DNA from: an uncultured Selenomonadales bacterium
Lineage (GTDB): Bacteria > Bacillota > Negativicutes > Acidaminococcales > Acidaminococcaceae
Direction: 5' to 3'
NCBI GenBank assembly: GCA_900316935.1
Contig: ONEW01000015.1
Coordinates: 1-58,625, forward strand
DNA length: 58,625 nucleotides
Below the pieces are notes generated by a model. That model did not search any database. It saw nothing but the letters and a program-made list of their open reading frames with translations, and was not told the origin of the DNA. Each line of letters starts with the position of its first letter. Position 1 is the stretch's first letter. The translations under genes were made by a program, and so were the position numbers. Shown piece after piece: positions 34,585 through 46,186 of the stretch.

Positions 34585-35715
34585 ATGAAGATTGACACGT
34601 TACAGCTTGTGAATTTCCGGAATTACGACCACGCGGCCCTGCGGTTCGGCCACATGGTGAACGTCTTTTACGGAAAGAACGGGCAAGGCAAGACGAACCT
34701 GCTCGAAGCCATCTTCTATGCCGCTTTCGGCCTCAGCCACCGCACGAACAAGGAAGAGGAACTGCTCCGCTTCTCTTCCCCGGGCATGGCGGTGCTGGCG
34801 GAAGTGGAACGGTGCGACGGACCGCACGAAATCCGCTGCAAACGCCTGCTGGAAAACGGGCGCTGGCGGAAAGAGGTACGCATCGACGGCAAGAAGACGG
34901 CCGCCCGGGACCATTACGGTTTTCTGAATGTCGTCATGTTTTCCCCGGAAGACCTGCAGATCGTGAAGGGGGAACCGGCCCTGCGGCGCCGTTTCCTGGA
35001 TATGGAGATCGCCCAGACGGACCCCCTGTATTACGACCTGCTCGTACAATACAACCGTTCCTTAAAGCAGCGCAACCGGCTGCTCAAGGACATCCGCGAG
35101 GAAAAGGCGGGACGGGACCAGCTGGCGGTGTGGGACAAGGCCCTGGCTTCGACGGGGGCGCAGCTCCTGCAGAAACGGCTGGAAAACCTCGGCAAGCTCG
35201 AAGCCATCGCCCAGCCCATTTACGCCGCCCTGGCGGAGGACAAGGAAACCCTGTCCCTGTCCTACGAAATGAAGGGCAACGACGGGCAGATCCTCCATCC
35301 CCTGGAGGAGGCGGGACGCGACTGGGAAGCCCATTATCTCGGCGCGCTGCAGGAGCGGCGTTTCAAGGATGTCCTGCAGGGGACGACGGGCATCGGCATC
35401 CACCGCGACGACCTGAAACCCGAAATCAACGGACGGGCCGCCAAATCCTTCGCGTCGCAGGGGCAGCAGCGCTGCTGCGCCCTGGCGTTGAAGATGTCCC
35501 AGATTGAGTACGTCCGCGAAATGGCCGGGGAATATCCCGTCCTTTTGCTGGACGACGTGATGAGCGAGCTGGACGGCAGCCGCCGCCGGCAGCTCGTCCG
35601 TTTCATCAATGAAAAGGTACAGACATTCATTACGGTCAATGACCGTGCCCTGATTCCCGATTTCGCCACTAACGGCTATTTCGAGATTGAAGACGGACAA
35701 ATCCGCGAGGCCTGA
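34585..35715 (+). CDS. recF: DNA repair/replication protein RecF
   Basis: An SMC-like ATPase that loads RecA at gaps with RecO and RecR. Its 376 residues have the N-terminal LQLVNFRNY, Walker A GKNGQGKT (30-37), the signature ASQGQQRCCALALK near 296-309 and Walker B PVLLLDDVMSELD. The ATG has only a weak ribosome-binding site (ATGAAATC region) and lies 18 bp after yaaA, suggesting coupled translation. Confidence 0.96.
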   Translation: MKIDTLQLVNFRNYDHAALRFGHMVNVFYGKNGQGKTNLLEAIFYAAFGLSHRTNKEEELLRFSSPGMAVLAEVERCDGPHEIRCKRLLENGRWRKEVRIDGKKTAARDHYGFLNVVMFSPEDLQIVKGEPALRRRFLDMEIAQTDPLYYDLLVQYNRSLKQRNRLLKDIREEKAGRDQLAVWDKALASTGAQLLQKRLENLGKLEAIAQPIYAALAEDKETLSLSYEMKGNDGQILHPLEEAGRDWEAHYLGALQERRFKDVLQGTTGIGIHRDDLKPEINGRAAKSFASQGQQRCCALALKMSQIEYVREMAGEYPVLLLDDVMSELDGSRRRQLVRFINEKVQTFITVNDRALIPDFATNGYFEIEDGQIREA

Positions 35716-36582
35716 TCATGCGCAGAAGAAAGACACAGGAAGAACTGGACCAGTCCCTGGCCGTGACCGTCGACGGGGCCTTGCGCAGCATGCTGCCCCG
35801 CGGTGAAAAACGCAGCCGCTTCTCCCTGTACCAGCTGCAGAAGCGCTGGAACGAGGTGGTGGGGGCCGTCAACGCCCGTCATTGCCAGCCGGCCCGTCTC
35901 GACAAATCCGTCTTGTACGTGGATGTGGACGGTTCCGTGTGGGCCAGCGAGCTGTCCATGCTCAAACAGGAAATCCTGGGCCGCATCCAGGGGCTGTTGA
36001 CGGACAAGGAAGTCCGCGACATCCGCTTCCATACAGGGACCGTGCACCGGCGTCCGGTACAGGCCGCCGCGCCGCCGTCCCGGCGCGAACTGCCGCCCCT
36101 GACGGACGAGGAAAAGGAAACAGTGCGGCAAAATCTGCCGCCTCTGGGCAACGAGGCCCTGCGTCCCCGCATTTTCGAAGCCGCCTGCCGGCAGGCCCAA
36201 CTGGAAAAGATGTACCGGGCCGGGCAGCTCCGCAAATGTCCGCGCTGCGGCGCCTTCCTGGACCGGAAGGAATCGGTGTGCCCCGCCTGCGAGCAGGAGT
36301 ACCGCGTCCACCAGGAACGGGCCTTATGGCGGATCATCCGGCGCCGTCCCTGGGTGCGGCGCGCCGAAGAAGTGGGATCCTTCGTGCCCTGCGACGACAT
36401 CACCTTCAACATGGTGAAAAAGGATGTGGACGCGTACTTTTTCGAACGGGTGCGCAACGGCGTCTCGACGCCGGAAGAAGACCGCATCGCCGTGCAGCTC
36501 AAGTGCCACCGGCCGGCGGACCTGATTCCGGAAAAGGAACAGGGCGACGTGCTGGCCTATTTGAAAGGAAAGAACAGGAAGA

Positions 36583-38869
<2,287 letters not shown>

Positions 38870-38884
38870 GAAAAGGAGCATACC

Positions 38885-39193
38885 GTGAAAATCAAAAAGA
38901 ATTTGTCCGACGCCGACATGCTGCGCGGCTGGTCGGAAGAAGAATCCTTCGAAACGGCCGTGCTGACCGATGACAGCGAACACCGCCGCATCCGCCGCAC
39001 GTCCCGGGAGCTGAAAAAGGAAGCGGAAGCGAAGATGATGCTCCCGCCGGAAGCGCAGGAAAAACTGAACCGCTGCCTCCTCGAAGTGAGCATGGAATGG
39101 CTCCGCGAAAAGGGCGGCGACGTCGACTGGAAGGTCGTCCGGGACGGCATGGTCATCACCCTGGTCCCGGCACCGGCCAAACATAAAAAGTGA
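38885..39193 (+). CDS. Conserved-looking unknown, charged 102-residue protein
   Basis: I do not recognise a family. The sequence is highly charged, with SDADMLRGWSEEESFETAVL near the start and an amphipathic EKLNRCLLEVSMEWLREK helix. A short beta-strand-like end VVRDGMVITLVPAP follows. No signal peptide or membrane segment is present. It starts with GTG at 38885, and AAAAGGAG lies upstream. It sits 15 bp after gyrB and nine bases before thiN, clearly within the gyrB transcript. Confidence 0.7.
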   Translation: MKIKKNLSDADMLRGWSEEESFETAVLTDDSEHRRIRRTSRELKKEAEAKMMLPPEAQEKLNRCLLEVSMEWLREKGGDVDWKVVRDGMVITLVPAPAKHKK

Positions 39194-39202
39194 GGTATTG
39201 CC

Positions 39203-39940
39203 ATGGACACATTGAAATTTCCCCAGGGTACCGTCACCTTTCAGGCGGAGTCCCCGGACGCGGCACCGGAAGATGTCGTGTTCGCCGTGGCCGGCGGCCG
39301 CAAACCGGCCCGGGAATGGCTGAAACAGGTCCTCAAGTCCCTGCCCCACAACACGACCGTCGTGGCGGCTGACCGGGGCCTGGACTACCTGGCCGACGCG
39401 GGCACCATCCCCTCCCTCGTCGTGGGCGACGGCGACAGCGCCGAAAAGGAATCGTGGGAGGCGGCCCGCAAGGCCGGCCTCACGAAGGACTACCCCCGCG
39501 ACAAGGATTACACGGACCTGCAGCTTTTGCTGGAGCAGATGGACGACGGCAGATTCTGGCTTTTTTCAGGCGTTTTCGGCGGCCGCTTCGACCACCTGTT
39601 CAGCGCCTTCCAGTCCATCGGCGCCCAGGCCCTGCACCAGAAGCAGGCCATGGTCCTGGCCGACGAACGGGAGATCTGCGTCTTTGTGCCGTCCGGTATG
39701 ACCGTATCCTTCTACCCGCCCGAGGGCGAATCGCCCGTGGCCGTTTCGCTGCTCCCCTTCACGGATGAATCCATGGTGAGCCTCGAAGGCGTCAAATGGC
39801 CCCTGGACCGGAAAATCCTCTTCCGCGACATCCCCTGCTCCGTCAGCAACGTCATGAGCGAAGCGGAGCTGGAAAAGGAAATGCCCCGCGTGCGCCTCGC
39901 GTGCCACACGGGGATGACCGTGTTCTATATCGCGGGCTGA
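39203..39940 (+). CDS. thiN: Thiamine pyrophosphokinase
   Basis: Transfers pyrophosphate from ATP to thiamine to give thiamine diphosphate. The 245-residue protein shows the family motifs AADRGLDYL, VVGDGDSA, DKDYTDLQLLLE and GVFGGRFDHLFSAF, then a beta-sandwich C-terminal domain with SLEGVKWPLDRKIL. Usual bacterial members are about 210-220 residues; here the N-terminus is extended by ~30. The gyrB-gyrA location is unusual for this gene. Confidence 0.9.
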   Translation: MDTLKFPQGTVTFQAESPDAAPEDVVFAVAGGRKPAREWLKQVLKSLPHNTTVVAADRGLDYLADAGTIPSLVVGDGDSAEKESWEAARKAGLTKDYPRDKDYTDLQLLLEQMDDGRFWLFSGVFGGRFDHLFSAFQSIGAQALHQKQAMVLADEREICVFVPSGMTVSFYPPEGESPVAVSLLPFTDESMVSLEGVKWPLDRKILFRDIPCSVSNVMSEAELEKEMPRVRLACHTGMTVFYIAG

Positions 39941-40011
39941 ACCGGAAGCGTGGCGGACGGTGTGCCTGGTTACACCGGGCCGCCCATGTATTGAGACAAT
40001 GAGGTGTTAAA

Positions 40012-42564
40012 GTGGACGACAATACGAAAGATCCGAGGGAGACTTCGGAAGAGCTGGCCAACGACGACGGCTATATCGCTGAAAGCGGTAAGATCGAGGA
40101 CGTCGACCTGACCAACAAGATGAAGGACTCGTACATCAATTACGCCATGAGCGTCATTGTGCAGCGGGCCCTGCCGGATGTGCGCGACGGCCTGAAGCCG
40201 GTCCACCGCCGTATCCTGTATGCCATGCAGGAAGCGGGCATGACGTCGAACCGGCCCTACAAGAAATCGGCCCGTATCGTCGGCGAAGTTTTAGGTAAGT
40301 ACCATCCGCACGGCGATTCGTCCGTGTACGACGCCACGGTGCGCCTGGCCCAGGATTTCAATACGCGCTACCTGCTCGTCGACGGCCACGGCAACTTCGG
40401 CAGCGTCGACGGCGACAGCCCCGCGGCCATGCGTTACACGGAAGTGCGCATGACGAAGATGGCCGAGGCCATGCTGGAGGACATCGACAAGGAAACGGTC
40501 GATTTCGTGCCGAACTACGACGAGTCCCTCAAGGAGCCGGCCGTACTGCCGGCGAAGGTGCCGGAACTGCTGATCAACGGGTCGGCAGGCATCGCCGTCG
40601 GCATGGCGACGAACATCCCGCCCCACAACCTGCGCGAGGTCGTGAACGGCCTGAAGCTGCTCATCGACAATCCCGACGTGACGACGGAGGAATTGATGAG
40701 CGCCATCAAGGGGCCGGATTTCCCGACGGGCGGCATCATCCTGGGCCGCTCGGGCATCCGCGAGGCCTACAATACGGGCCGCGGCATCGTGAGGGTCCAG
40801 GCCCGCTGTGAAATTGAAGACATGGCGAAGGGCAAGCACCGCATCGTCGTGACGGAAATTCCCTACCAGGTCAACAAGGCGCGCCTTTTGGAAAGCATCG
40901 CCCAGATGGTCAAGGACGGCGTCCTCGACGGCATCACGGACCTGCGCGATGAATCGGACCGCCGCGGTATGCGCATCGTCATCGAGCTGCGCGCCGACGT
41001 GGTGCCCAACGTGATGCTGAACAACCTGTATCTGCACACGCAGCTGCGCGATTCCTTCGGCATCATCATGCTGGCGCTGGTGGATAACAAGCCCCGCATC
41101 CTGACCTTGAAGCAGATCCTCCAGTATTTCCTGGAACACCAGAAGGATGTCGTGACGCGCAGGACGCGCTTCGACCTGGCCAAAGCCAGGGACCGCGCCC
41201 ATATCCTGGAAGGGCTGCGCATCGCCCTGGACCACCTGGACGAAGTCATCCACACCATCCGCAACAGCGCCAACGCCGATGTGGCCAAGGCCGCGCTGAT
41301 GGAGAAGTTCGGCCTGACGGACCGCCAGGCCCAGGCCATCCTCGATATGCGCCTGCAGCGCCTGACCGGACTGGAGCGCCAGAAGATCGACGACGAATAC
41401 GTCGACCTGCTGCAGACCATCGATTACCTGGAAGGCGTCCTCAAGGACGAGGGCAAGGTGCTGGACATCATCCGCCAGGACCTGCAGGAAAAGGCCGACA
41501 AGTTCGGCGACGAACGGCGCACGGAAATCCAGAACGACCCGGGCGACCTCAACGTGAAGGACCTGATTCCCGACGAGGAAATCGTCGTCACCCTGAGCAA
41601 CCAGGGCTACATCAAACGCCAGACGCCGGACAACTTCCGCAGACAGAAACGCGGCGGCGTGGGCAAACTGGGCGGCAGCGGCAAGAAAGAGGACGACTTC
41701 GCCAAGTACCTCTTCCTGGCGCGGACCCACAACCATATCCTGTTCTTCACGAACATGGGCCAGGTCTACACCCTGCCGGGCTACGAAATCCCCGAAGCCA
41801 GCCGCCAGGCCAAAGGTACGGCCATCGTCAACGTACTGCAGCTGAGCCCCGGTGAAAAGATCACGGCCGTCATCAACACGGCCGATTTCGGGGACGGGAA
41901 GTACCTGTTCATGGCCACCAACAAAGGCACCGTCAAGAAGACGAAGCTGTCGGCCTTCGCCTCCGTCCGCAAGAGCGGCATGCGCGCCATGGCGCTGGAC
42001 GACGGCGAGGAGCTCATCAGCGTGCGCATGACCGACGGGAACAGTGAAATCCTCATGGCCACCCGCGGCGGCCTGGCCATCCACTTCGGCGAGACCGATG
42101 TGCGGGAAATGGGCCGGCCGGCCCACGGCGTGCGCGGCATCATGCTGAACCTGAAGGACGAAGTCGTCGCCATGGACACCATCACGGACCCGGCGGCCGA
42201 AGTCCTGACCATTACGGAAAACGGCATGGCCAAACGCACCAGGCTGGAAGAATACACCAGGCAGATCCGCGGCGGCAAGGGCCGCATCAACTACAACCTG
42301 ACCGATAAGACGGGCGAAGTGGCCGGCATGGCCATCGTCCATCCCGGGGACGAGCTGTACATCATCACGGCCAGCGGCATCATCATGGTGACCGGCGTCA
42401 GCGACATTTCCCAGATCGGCCGCAACACCCAGGGCGTGAAAGCCATCTCCCTGAACGAAGGCGACAAGGTCACGGGCATTGCCACGGTGGAACCGGAAGA
42501 AAAGATCATGGGCGGCGAAGCCGGCAAGGCCCTGGCAGCGCCGGAAGAAAGAGGGAACGACTGA
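40012..42564 (+). CDS. gyrA: DNA gyrase subunit A
   Basis: The DNA-breaking subunit of gyrase, 850 residues. The winged-helix domain has [31 protein letters not shown] and catalytic Tyr142 in RYTEVRM. In the quinolone-determining region [11 protein letters not shown] the serine and the later acidic/aromatic site are of the drug-sensitive type. The C-terminal beta-pinwheel begins with the GyrA-box QKRGGVG near residue 547, as expected for a true gyrase. The start is GTG at 40012, five bases after GAGGTG. A 20-residue acidic N-terminal extension is present. Confidence 0.97.
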   Translation: MDDNTKDPRETSEELANDDGYIAESGKIEDVDLTNKMKDSYINYAMSVIVQRALPDVRDGLKPVHRRILYAMQEAGMTSNRPYKKSARIVGEVLGKYHPHGDSSVYDATVRLAQDFNTRYLLVDGHGNFGSVDGDSPAAMRYTEVRMTKMAEAMLEDIDKETVDFVPNYDESLKEPAVLPAKVPELLINGSAGIAVGMATNIPPHNLREVVNGLKLLIDNPDVTTEELMSAIKGPDFPTGGIILGRSGIREAYNTGRGIVRVQARCEIEDMAKGKHRIVVTEIPYQVNKARLLESIAQMVKDGVLDGITDLRDESDRRGMRIVIELRADVVPNVMLNNLYLHTQLRDSFGIIMLALVDNKPRILTLKQILQYFLEHQKDVVTRRTRFDLAKARDRAHILEGLRIALDHLDEVIHTIRNSANADVAKAALMEKFGLTDRQAQAILDMRLQRLTGLERQKIDDEYVDLLQTIDYLEGVLKDEGKVLDIIRQDLQEKADKFGDERRTEIQNDPGDLNVKDLIPDEEIVVTLSNQGYIKRQTPDNFRRQKRGGVGKLGGSGKKEDDFAKYLFLARTHNHILFFTNMGQVYTLPGYEIPEASRQAKGTAIVNVLQLSPGEKITAVINTADFGDGKYLFMATNKGTVKKTKLSAFASVRKSGMRAMALDDGEELISVRMTDGNSEILMATRGGLAIHFGETDVREMGRPAHGVRGIMLNLKDEVVAMDTITDPAAEVLTITENGMAKRTRLEEYTRQIRGGKGRINYNLTDKTGEVAGMAIVHPGDELYIITASGIIMVTGVSDISQIGRNTQGVKAISLNEGDKVTGIATVEPEEKIMGGEAGKALAAPEERGND

Positions 42565-42578
42565 CCGTCGTCCCCTCC

Positions 42579-42598
42579 CCGGCACCGGCCGGTGCCGG
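42579..42598. repeat. Perfect 20-bp palindrome after gyrA
   Basis: CCGGCACCGG followed directly by its complement, 14 bp beyond the gyrA stop and followed by seven A on the plus strand. The T-run would be on the wrong side for a plus-strand terminator. It could be a hairpin that stabilises mRNA or a binding site. Confidence 0.6.
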
Positions 42599-42643
42599 AA
42601 AAAAAGGCATAGAGAGAGACAGCCAGAAAAAGAGGAAAAGGCA

Positions 42644-44110
42644 ATGGAATTTTTCAGAGAAACAGATGTAGTGGTCATCGGCGGCGGCATTGTGGGCACA
42701 GCCATCCTGCGCGAGTTGTCCAAGTACGACCTGCGCTGCCTGCTGGTGGAAAAGGAACCGGACCTGTCCATCGGCACGACGAAAGCCAACAGCGCGGTCT
42801 GCCACGCCGGTTTCGATGCCCCTGCGGGGAGCTGGAAAGCAAAAACGAACGTGCGCGGCAACGCGCTCTACCATGAACTCCAGGACGACCTGGACCTGGA
42901 CATCAAATGGTGCGGCAGCCTTGTCTGCGCCGTCACGGACGAACAGGTGGAACAGCTCGGTGTCCTGCTCGAACGCGGCAAAGCGAACGGCGTGCCGGGC
43001 CTGGAAATCCTGACGGGCGACGAGGTGCGGGAAAAGGAACCGAACCTGACGACCACCAAAGCCGCCCTGTGGGCTCCCACGGCCGGCGTCATGTGGCCCT
43101 TCGGCGCCGCCATCGCCTTCGCCCAGTGCGCCGTCCAGAACGGCGCCCAGGTCCTCCGGGACTGCGCCGTGACAGGCTTTGTCAAGGAAGACGGCCGCGT
43201 CACCATCGTCAACACCACGAAGGGGGCCATCAAGACCCGCTTCGTCATCAACGCCGCCGGCGTCTATGCGGACAAGGTCGCCCGCCTGGCCGGTGACGAT
43301 TCCTTCACCATTACGCCCCGCAAAGGCGAATACATCTTGTTCGACAAGACCGCCGCGCCGGACCTGGTCTGGGGCATCGTGTTCCCCTGCCCGACCAGGA
43401 CCTCCAAAGGCATCCTGGTCTGCACCACGACGCACGGCAACACCTTCATCGGTCCCAACGCCAACGACCAGGACGACAAGGAAGACACGGCCGTCACGCC
43501 GGCCGGTATGGAGGAAATCATCGCCGGCGCCCGCAAACTCGTGCCGAACCTGCCCCTGGGCGCCGCCATTACGGAATTCGCCGGCCTGCGCGCCGTATCC
43601 AGCACGGGGGACTTCGTCCTCGGCGCCTCCCCCGTCCCCGGCTTTTTGAACGCCGCCGGCACCCAGTCGCCGGGCCTGTCCGCGGCACCGGCCATTGCCG
43701 AAGTGCTGGTCGAAGCCCTCGGCAAGGAAATGGCCCTGCGCAAAAAATGCAACTGGAACGGCCGCCTGCCCCGGAAAAAGGCCTTCAACAAGATGTCCGC
43801 TTCCGAAAAAAAGGCGGTCATCGCCGGCAACGCCCTTTACGGCCGCGTCATCTGCCGCTGTGAGACCGTGACGGAAGGCGAAATCGTCGCCGCCATCCAT
43901 GAACCTGTCGGTGCCCGCACCGTCGACGGCGTCAAACGCCGTACCCGCGCCGGCATGGGCCGCTGCCAGGGCGGCTTCTGCGGACCCCGTGTCGTGCAGA
44001 TCCTGGCGCGGGAGCTGCAGGTCCCCGTCTCCTCCATCGTCAAGGAACGGGCCGCTTCGCATCTCTACTATGACAAATTCACGGGCGGCGGAACGGAAGG
44101 GGGCAAATGA
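42644..44110 (+). CDS. GlpA-like FAD oxidoreductase with C-terminal BFD-like Fe-S domain
   Basis: A 488-residue flavoprotein of the glycerol-3-phosphate dehydrogenase/DAO family. FAD fold VVVIGGGIVGTAILRELSKYD (about 9-29), TTKANSAVCHAGFDA, and a C-terminal segment with CRCETVTEGEI and GMGRCQGGFCGPRV, a four-cysteine [2Fe-2S] BFD-like domain. It most likely oxidises glycerol-3-phosphate or a similar hydroxy-acid and passes electrons to the two proteins encoded downstream. The ATG at 42644 is preceded by AGAGGAAAAGG. It heads a three-gene operon. Confidence 0.85.
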   Translation: MEFFRETDVVVIGGGIVGTAILRELSKYDLRCLLVEKEPDLSIGTTKANSAVCHAGFDAPAGSWKAKTNVRGNALYHELQDDLDLDIKWCGSLVCAVTDEQVEQLGVLLERGKANGVPGLEILTGDEVREKEPNLTTTKAALWAPTAGVMWPFGAAIAFAQCAVQNGAQVLRDCAVTGFVKEDGRVTIVNTTKGAIKTRFVINAAGVYADKVARLAGDDSFTITPRKGEYILFDKTAAPDLVWGIVFPCPTRTSKGILVCTTTHGNTFIGPNANDQDDKEDTAVTPAGMEEIIAGARKLVPNLPLGAAITEFAGLRAVSSTGDFVLGASPVPGFLNAAGTQSPGLSAAPAIAEVLVEALGKEMALRKKCNWNGRLPRKKAFNKMSASEKKAVIAGNALYGRVICRCETVTEGEIVAAIHEPVGARTVDGVKRRTRAGMGRCQGGFCGPRVVQILARELQVPVSSIVKERAASHLYYDKFTGGGTEGGK

Positions 44111-45372
44111 TGATGGAAACGTATGATGTAGTAATCGTGGGCGGCGGCCCCGGCGGCCTGTCCGCTGCGTACTCCGCGTATCGCAACGGCGCGAAGAAGA
44201 TCCTCGTCCTCGAACGGGACCGCGAACTGGGCGGCATCCTGCAGCAGTGCATCCACAACGGCTTCGGCCTGCACCATTTTCATGCGGAACTGACGGGCCC
44301 GGGCTACGCCGGCCGCTGCATCGACCTGGTCAAGGACAAACCGGAAATCGAGACCATGACCGACACCATGGTCCTCGACGTTTCGCAGGACAAGGTGGTG
44401 ACCGCCGTCAACCCGCAACAGGGCCTCTTCACGGTCCGGGGCAGGACGGTCATCCTCACCATGGGCTGCCGCGAACGTACCCGCGGCGCCATCCGCACGG
44501 CCGGCGAACGGCCTGCCGGCGTCTTCACGGCCGGCGCGGCCCAGCGCATGGTCAACATGGAAGGCTACCTGCCCGGCAAGAAGATCGTCATCCTGGGCAG
44601 CGGCGACATCGGCCTCATCATGGCCCGCCGCATGACCCTGGAAGGCTGCAAGGTCCAGGCGGTCTGCGAAATCTGCCCCTATTCCAACGGCCTGACCCGC
44701 AACATGGTCCAGTGCCTCTATGATTTCGACATTCCCCTGTACCTGTCCCACACCATCCTGAAGATCAAGGGCCGCGACCGCGTGGAAGGCGTCACGGTCG
44801 CCAAAGTGGATGCCAGGATGCGTCCTATCCCGGGCACGGAATTCGATATCGACTGCGATACCCTGCTCCTGTCCGTGGGCCTCATCCCGGAAAACGAGCT
44901 GTCCCGTGCCGCGGGGGTCGAAATCGCCCCCTTCACGAACGGCCCGAAAGTCGACCAGCACCGCCAGACCAGCCTGCCCGGCATCTACGCCGCCGGCAAC
45001 GTGGTCCATGTGCATGACCTGGTGGACTTTGTGTCCGATGAAGCCGACATTGCCGGCAAATTCGCCGCCCTCGACGCCCAGGGCAGACTGGAACCCGTCG
45101 TCAGCACTGTCGCCGTCAAACTTGTCGACGGCGTGCGCACCTGCGTGCCCCAGGTCCTCCACCTTCCCCGGGAAGGCGAAGCCACGCGCCTCTTCATGCG
45201 CGTCGGCGCCCCGGCCCGCAAAGTCACCCTCGAAGTGAAATGCGGCGGCGAAGTCCTCGTAAAACGCCTCTTCCCTGTCGTCAAACCGAGTGAGATGATT
45301 ACCCTGGACATTCCGGCGGATAAGACCGCGGTCATGAAGGACGAAATCACGGTAGGACTGAAGGCCGATTAA
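44107..45372 (+). CDS. NAD(P)/FAD-dependent oxidoreductase (GlpB-equivalent position)
   Basis: A 421-residue flavoprotein: VVIVGGGPGGLSAAYSAYRNG at the N-terminus, VILTMGCRERTRGAI, an NAD-type fold KIVILGSGDIGLIMARRMTLEG, and GIYAAGNVVHVHDLVDFVS near the FAD-binding end. It has no redox CxxC of thioredoxin-reductase type. It overlaps the GlpA-like gene by four bases (ATGA), so the two subunits are coupled. It probably relays electrons from the GlpA-like protein. The ATG-ATG-ATG start leaves the first residue uncertain by one or two codons. Confidence 0.85.
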   Translation: MMMETYDVVIVGGGPGGLSAAYSAYRNGAKKILVLERDRELGGILQQCIHNGFGLHHFHAELTGPGYAGRCIDLVKDKPEIETMTDTMVLDVSQDKVVTAVNPQQGLFTVRGRTVILTMGCRERTRGAIRTAGERPAGVFTAGAAQRMVNMEGYLPGKKIVILGSGDIGLIMARRMTLEGCKVQAVCEICPYSNGLTRNMVQCLYDFDIPLYLSHTILKIKGRDRVEGVTVAKVDARMRPIPGTEFDIDCDTLLLSVGLIPENELSRAAGVEIAPFTNGPKVDQHRQTSLPGIYAAGNVVHVHDLVDFVSDEADIAGKFAALDAQGRLEPVVSTVAVKLVDGVRTCVPQVLHLPREGEATRLFMRVGAPARKVTLEVKCGGEVLVKRLFPVVKPSEMITLDIPADKTAVMKDEITVGLKAD

Positions 45373-45383
45373 GGAGGAGCGAC

Positions 45384-45755
45384 ATGGAAACGAAAGTGAT
45401 GAACTGCATCATGTGCCCCATGGGCTGCGAACTGACAGTCACCATGGAACACGGTAAATTCGTGAGCGTCACGGGCAACACCTGCCCCCGCGGCGCCAAA
45501 TACGCGGAACAGGAAGTGACGGACCCCAAACGCATGCTGACCACGACGGTCCGCATCCAAGGCGCCTTGCTACCCCTGCTCCCCGTCGTCTCGGCCGACG
45601 TGCTGCCCAAAGGCAAAGTCGCGGACTGCATCCGCTTCCTGCGCCAGGTGGAAGTGGAAGCCCCCGTACAGGCCGGCCAGGTCGTCGTGCCCGATATCCT
45701 GGGCCTCGGCGTCGACATCGTCGCCAGCCGGGCCATGGAAAAAGTGGTCCCGTAA
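45384..45755 (+). CDS. DUF1667 iron-sulfur-type protein
   Basis: A 123-residue protein with CIMCPMGCELTV (Cys at about 8, 11 and 15) and a fourth cysteine in GNTCPRGAKYAEQEV, a likely [4Fe-4S] or zinc site. DUF1667 proteins are regularly the third gene after these two flavoproteins, so it may serve as the electron-carrying subunit corresponding to GlpC. AAGGAGGAGCGAC precedes the ATG. It is followed by a strong terminator. Confidence 0.88.
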   Translation: METKVMNCIMCPMGCELTVTMEHGKFVSVTGNTCPRGAKYAEQEVTDPKRMLTTTVRIQGALLPLLPVVSADVLPKGKVADCIRFLRQVEVEAPVQAGQVVVPDILGLGVDIVASRAMEKVVP

Positions 45756-45780
45756 GGTAAAATCCGCCCTATTTCCGGAT

Positions 45781-45823
45781 AAAAAGCTTGGAACCCTTTG
45801 CGGAGGGATTCCAAGCTTTTTTT
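45781..45823 (+). terminator. Intrinsic terminator of the GlpA-like operon
   Basis: A stem AAAGCTTGGAA/TTCCAAGCTTT with additional CCC/GGG pairing toward the loop is followed by TTTT. It lies 26 bp after the DUF1667 stop. Confidence 0.92.
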
Positions 45824-45918
45824 AGGTCCTTTCCGCCCCGGCCCCCGCCGTACACGGGGAAACGGAACTACCCAAGAAGGGGAAGAGGATGCAAAATAAT
45901 TAAAATCCCGTTTTTCAT

Positions 45919-45955
45919 ACGTATTGCGAAAATACGTATTTTTTCGACACGTATT
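45919..45955 (+). repeat. Three ACGTATT direct repeats at exact 15-bp spacing
   Basis: ACGTATT occurs at 45919-45925, 45934-45940 and 45949-45955, so all copies lie on nearly the same face of the helix pair, in an A/T-rich island within GC-rich DNA. It is about 70 bp upstream of the operator at 46023. It looks like an iteron-type regulator binding array; no regulator is known to me. In 45824-45918 I see nothing else. Confidence 0.6.
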
Positions 45956-46022
45956 AAAATGCCGATTTTAAAAATGGGGGATATGGTGTGCTGCTTCTTC
46001 AAACCCAGCATTGTCGAAAAAA

Positions 46023-46067
46023 CTGAGGGATTCCTTAGGACGGCGGGGAATCCTTTTCCGCTATAAT
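46023..46067 (+). promoter_or_regulatory. Promoter with inverted-repeat operator upstream of beta-helix/nucleotidase operon
   Basis: CTGAGGGATTCCTTAGG (46023-46039) is followed after 22 bp by TATAAT (46062-46067); no -35 hexamer is visible. The transcript leader then holds a second copy of GGAATCCTTTTCC (46047-46059 and 46089-46101), a weak hairpin before a T-run at 46105-46111, and a perfect 9-bp hairpin CCCGCCGGG/CCCGGCGGG (46115-46143) before the gene. The palindrome and spacing match 53243-53287. Confidence 0.7.
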
Positions 46068-46186
46068 GAAGATGCAGAAAAGCAATCAGGAATCCTTTTC
46101 CCTGTTTTTTTACACCCGCCGGGTACAAGGGACGCCCGGCGGGAAGGACGCGGGGGACTTTATACCAGACACAAGGAGGGATGAAG

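Noticed and set aside
42579..42598. The perfect palindrome after gyrA as its terminator
   Set aside because: On the plus strand it is followed by A residues, not T; the T-run is on the 5' side for transcription from either neighbour.
40291..42861. An 856-residue open frame antisense to gyrA, and similar long antisense frames over other genes (for example 59-1639, 3382-4941, 9324-11528)
   Set aside because: These are by-products of high-GC codon use opposite well-identified genes; they lack ribosome-binding sites and recognisable domains.
45788..46066. A 92-residue plus-strand frame upstream of the beta-helix gene
   Set aside because: It would start with TTG inside the terminator stem, has no ribosome-binding site and runs through the repeat array and operator to end in the -10.
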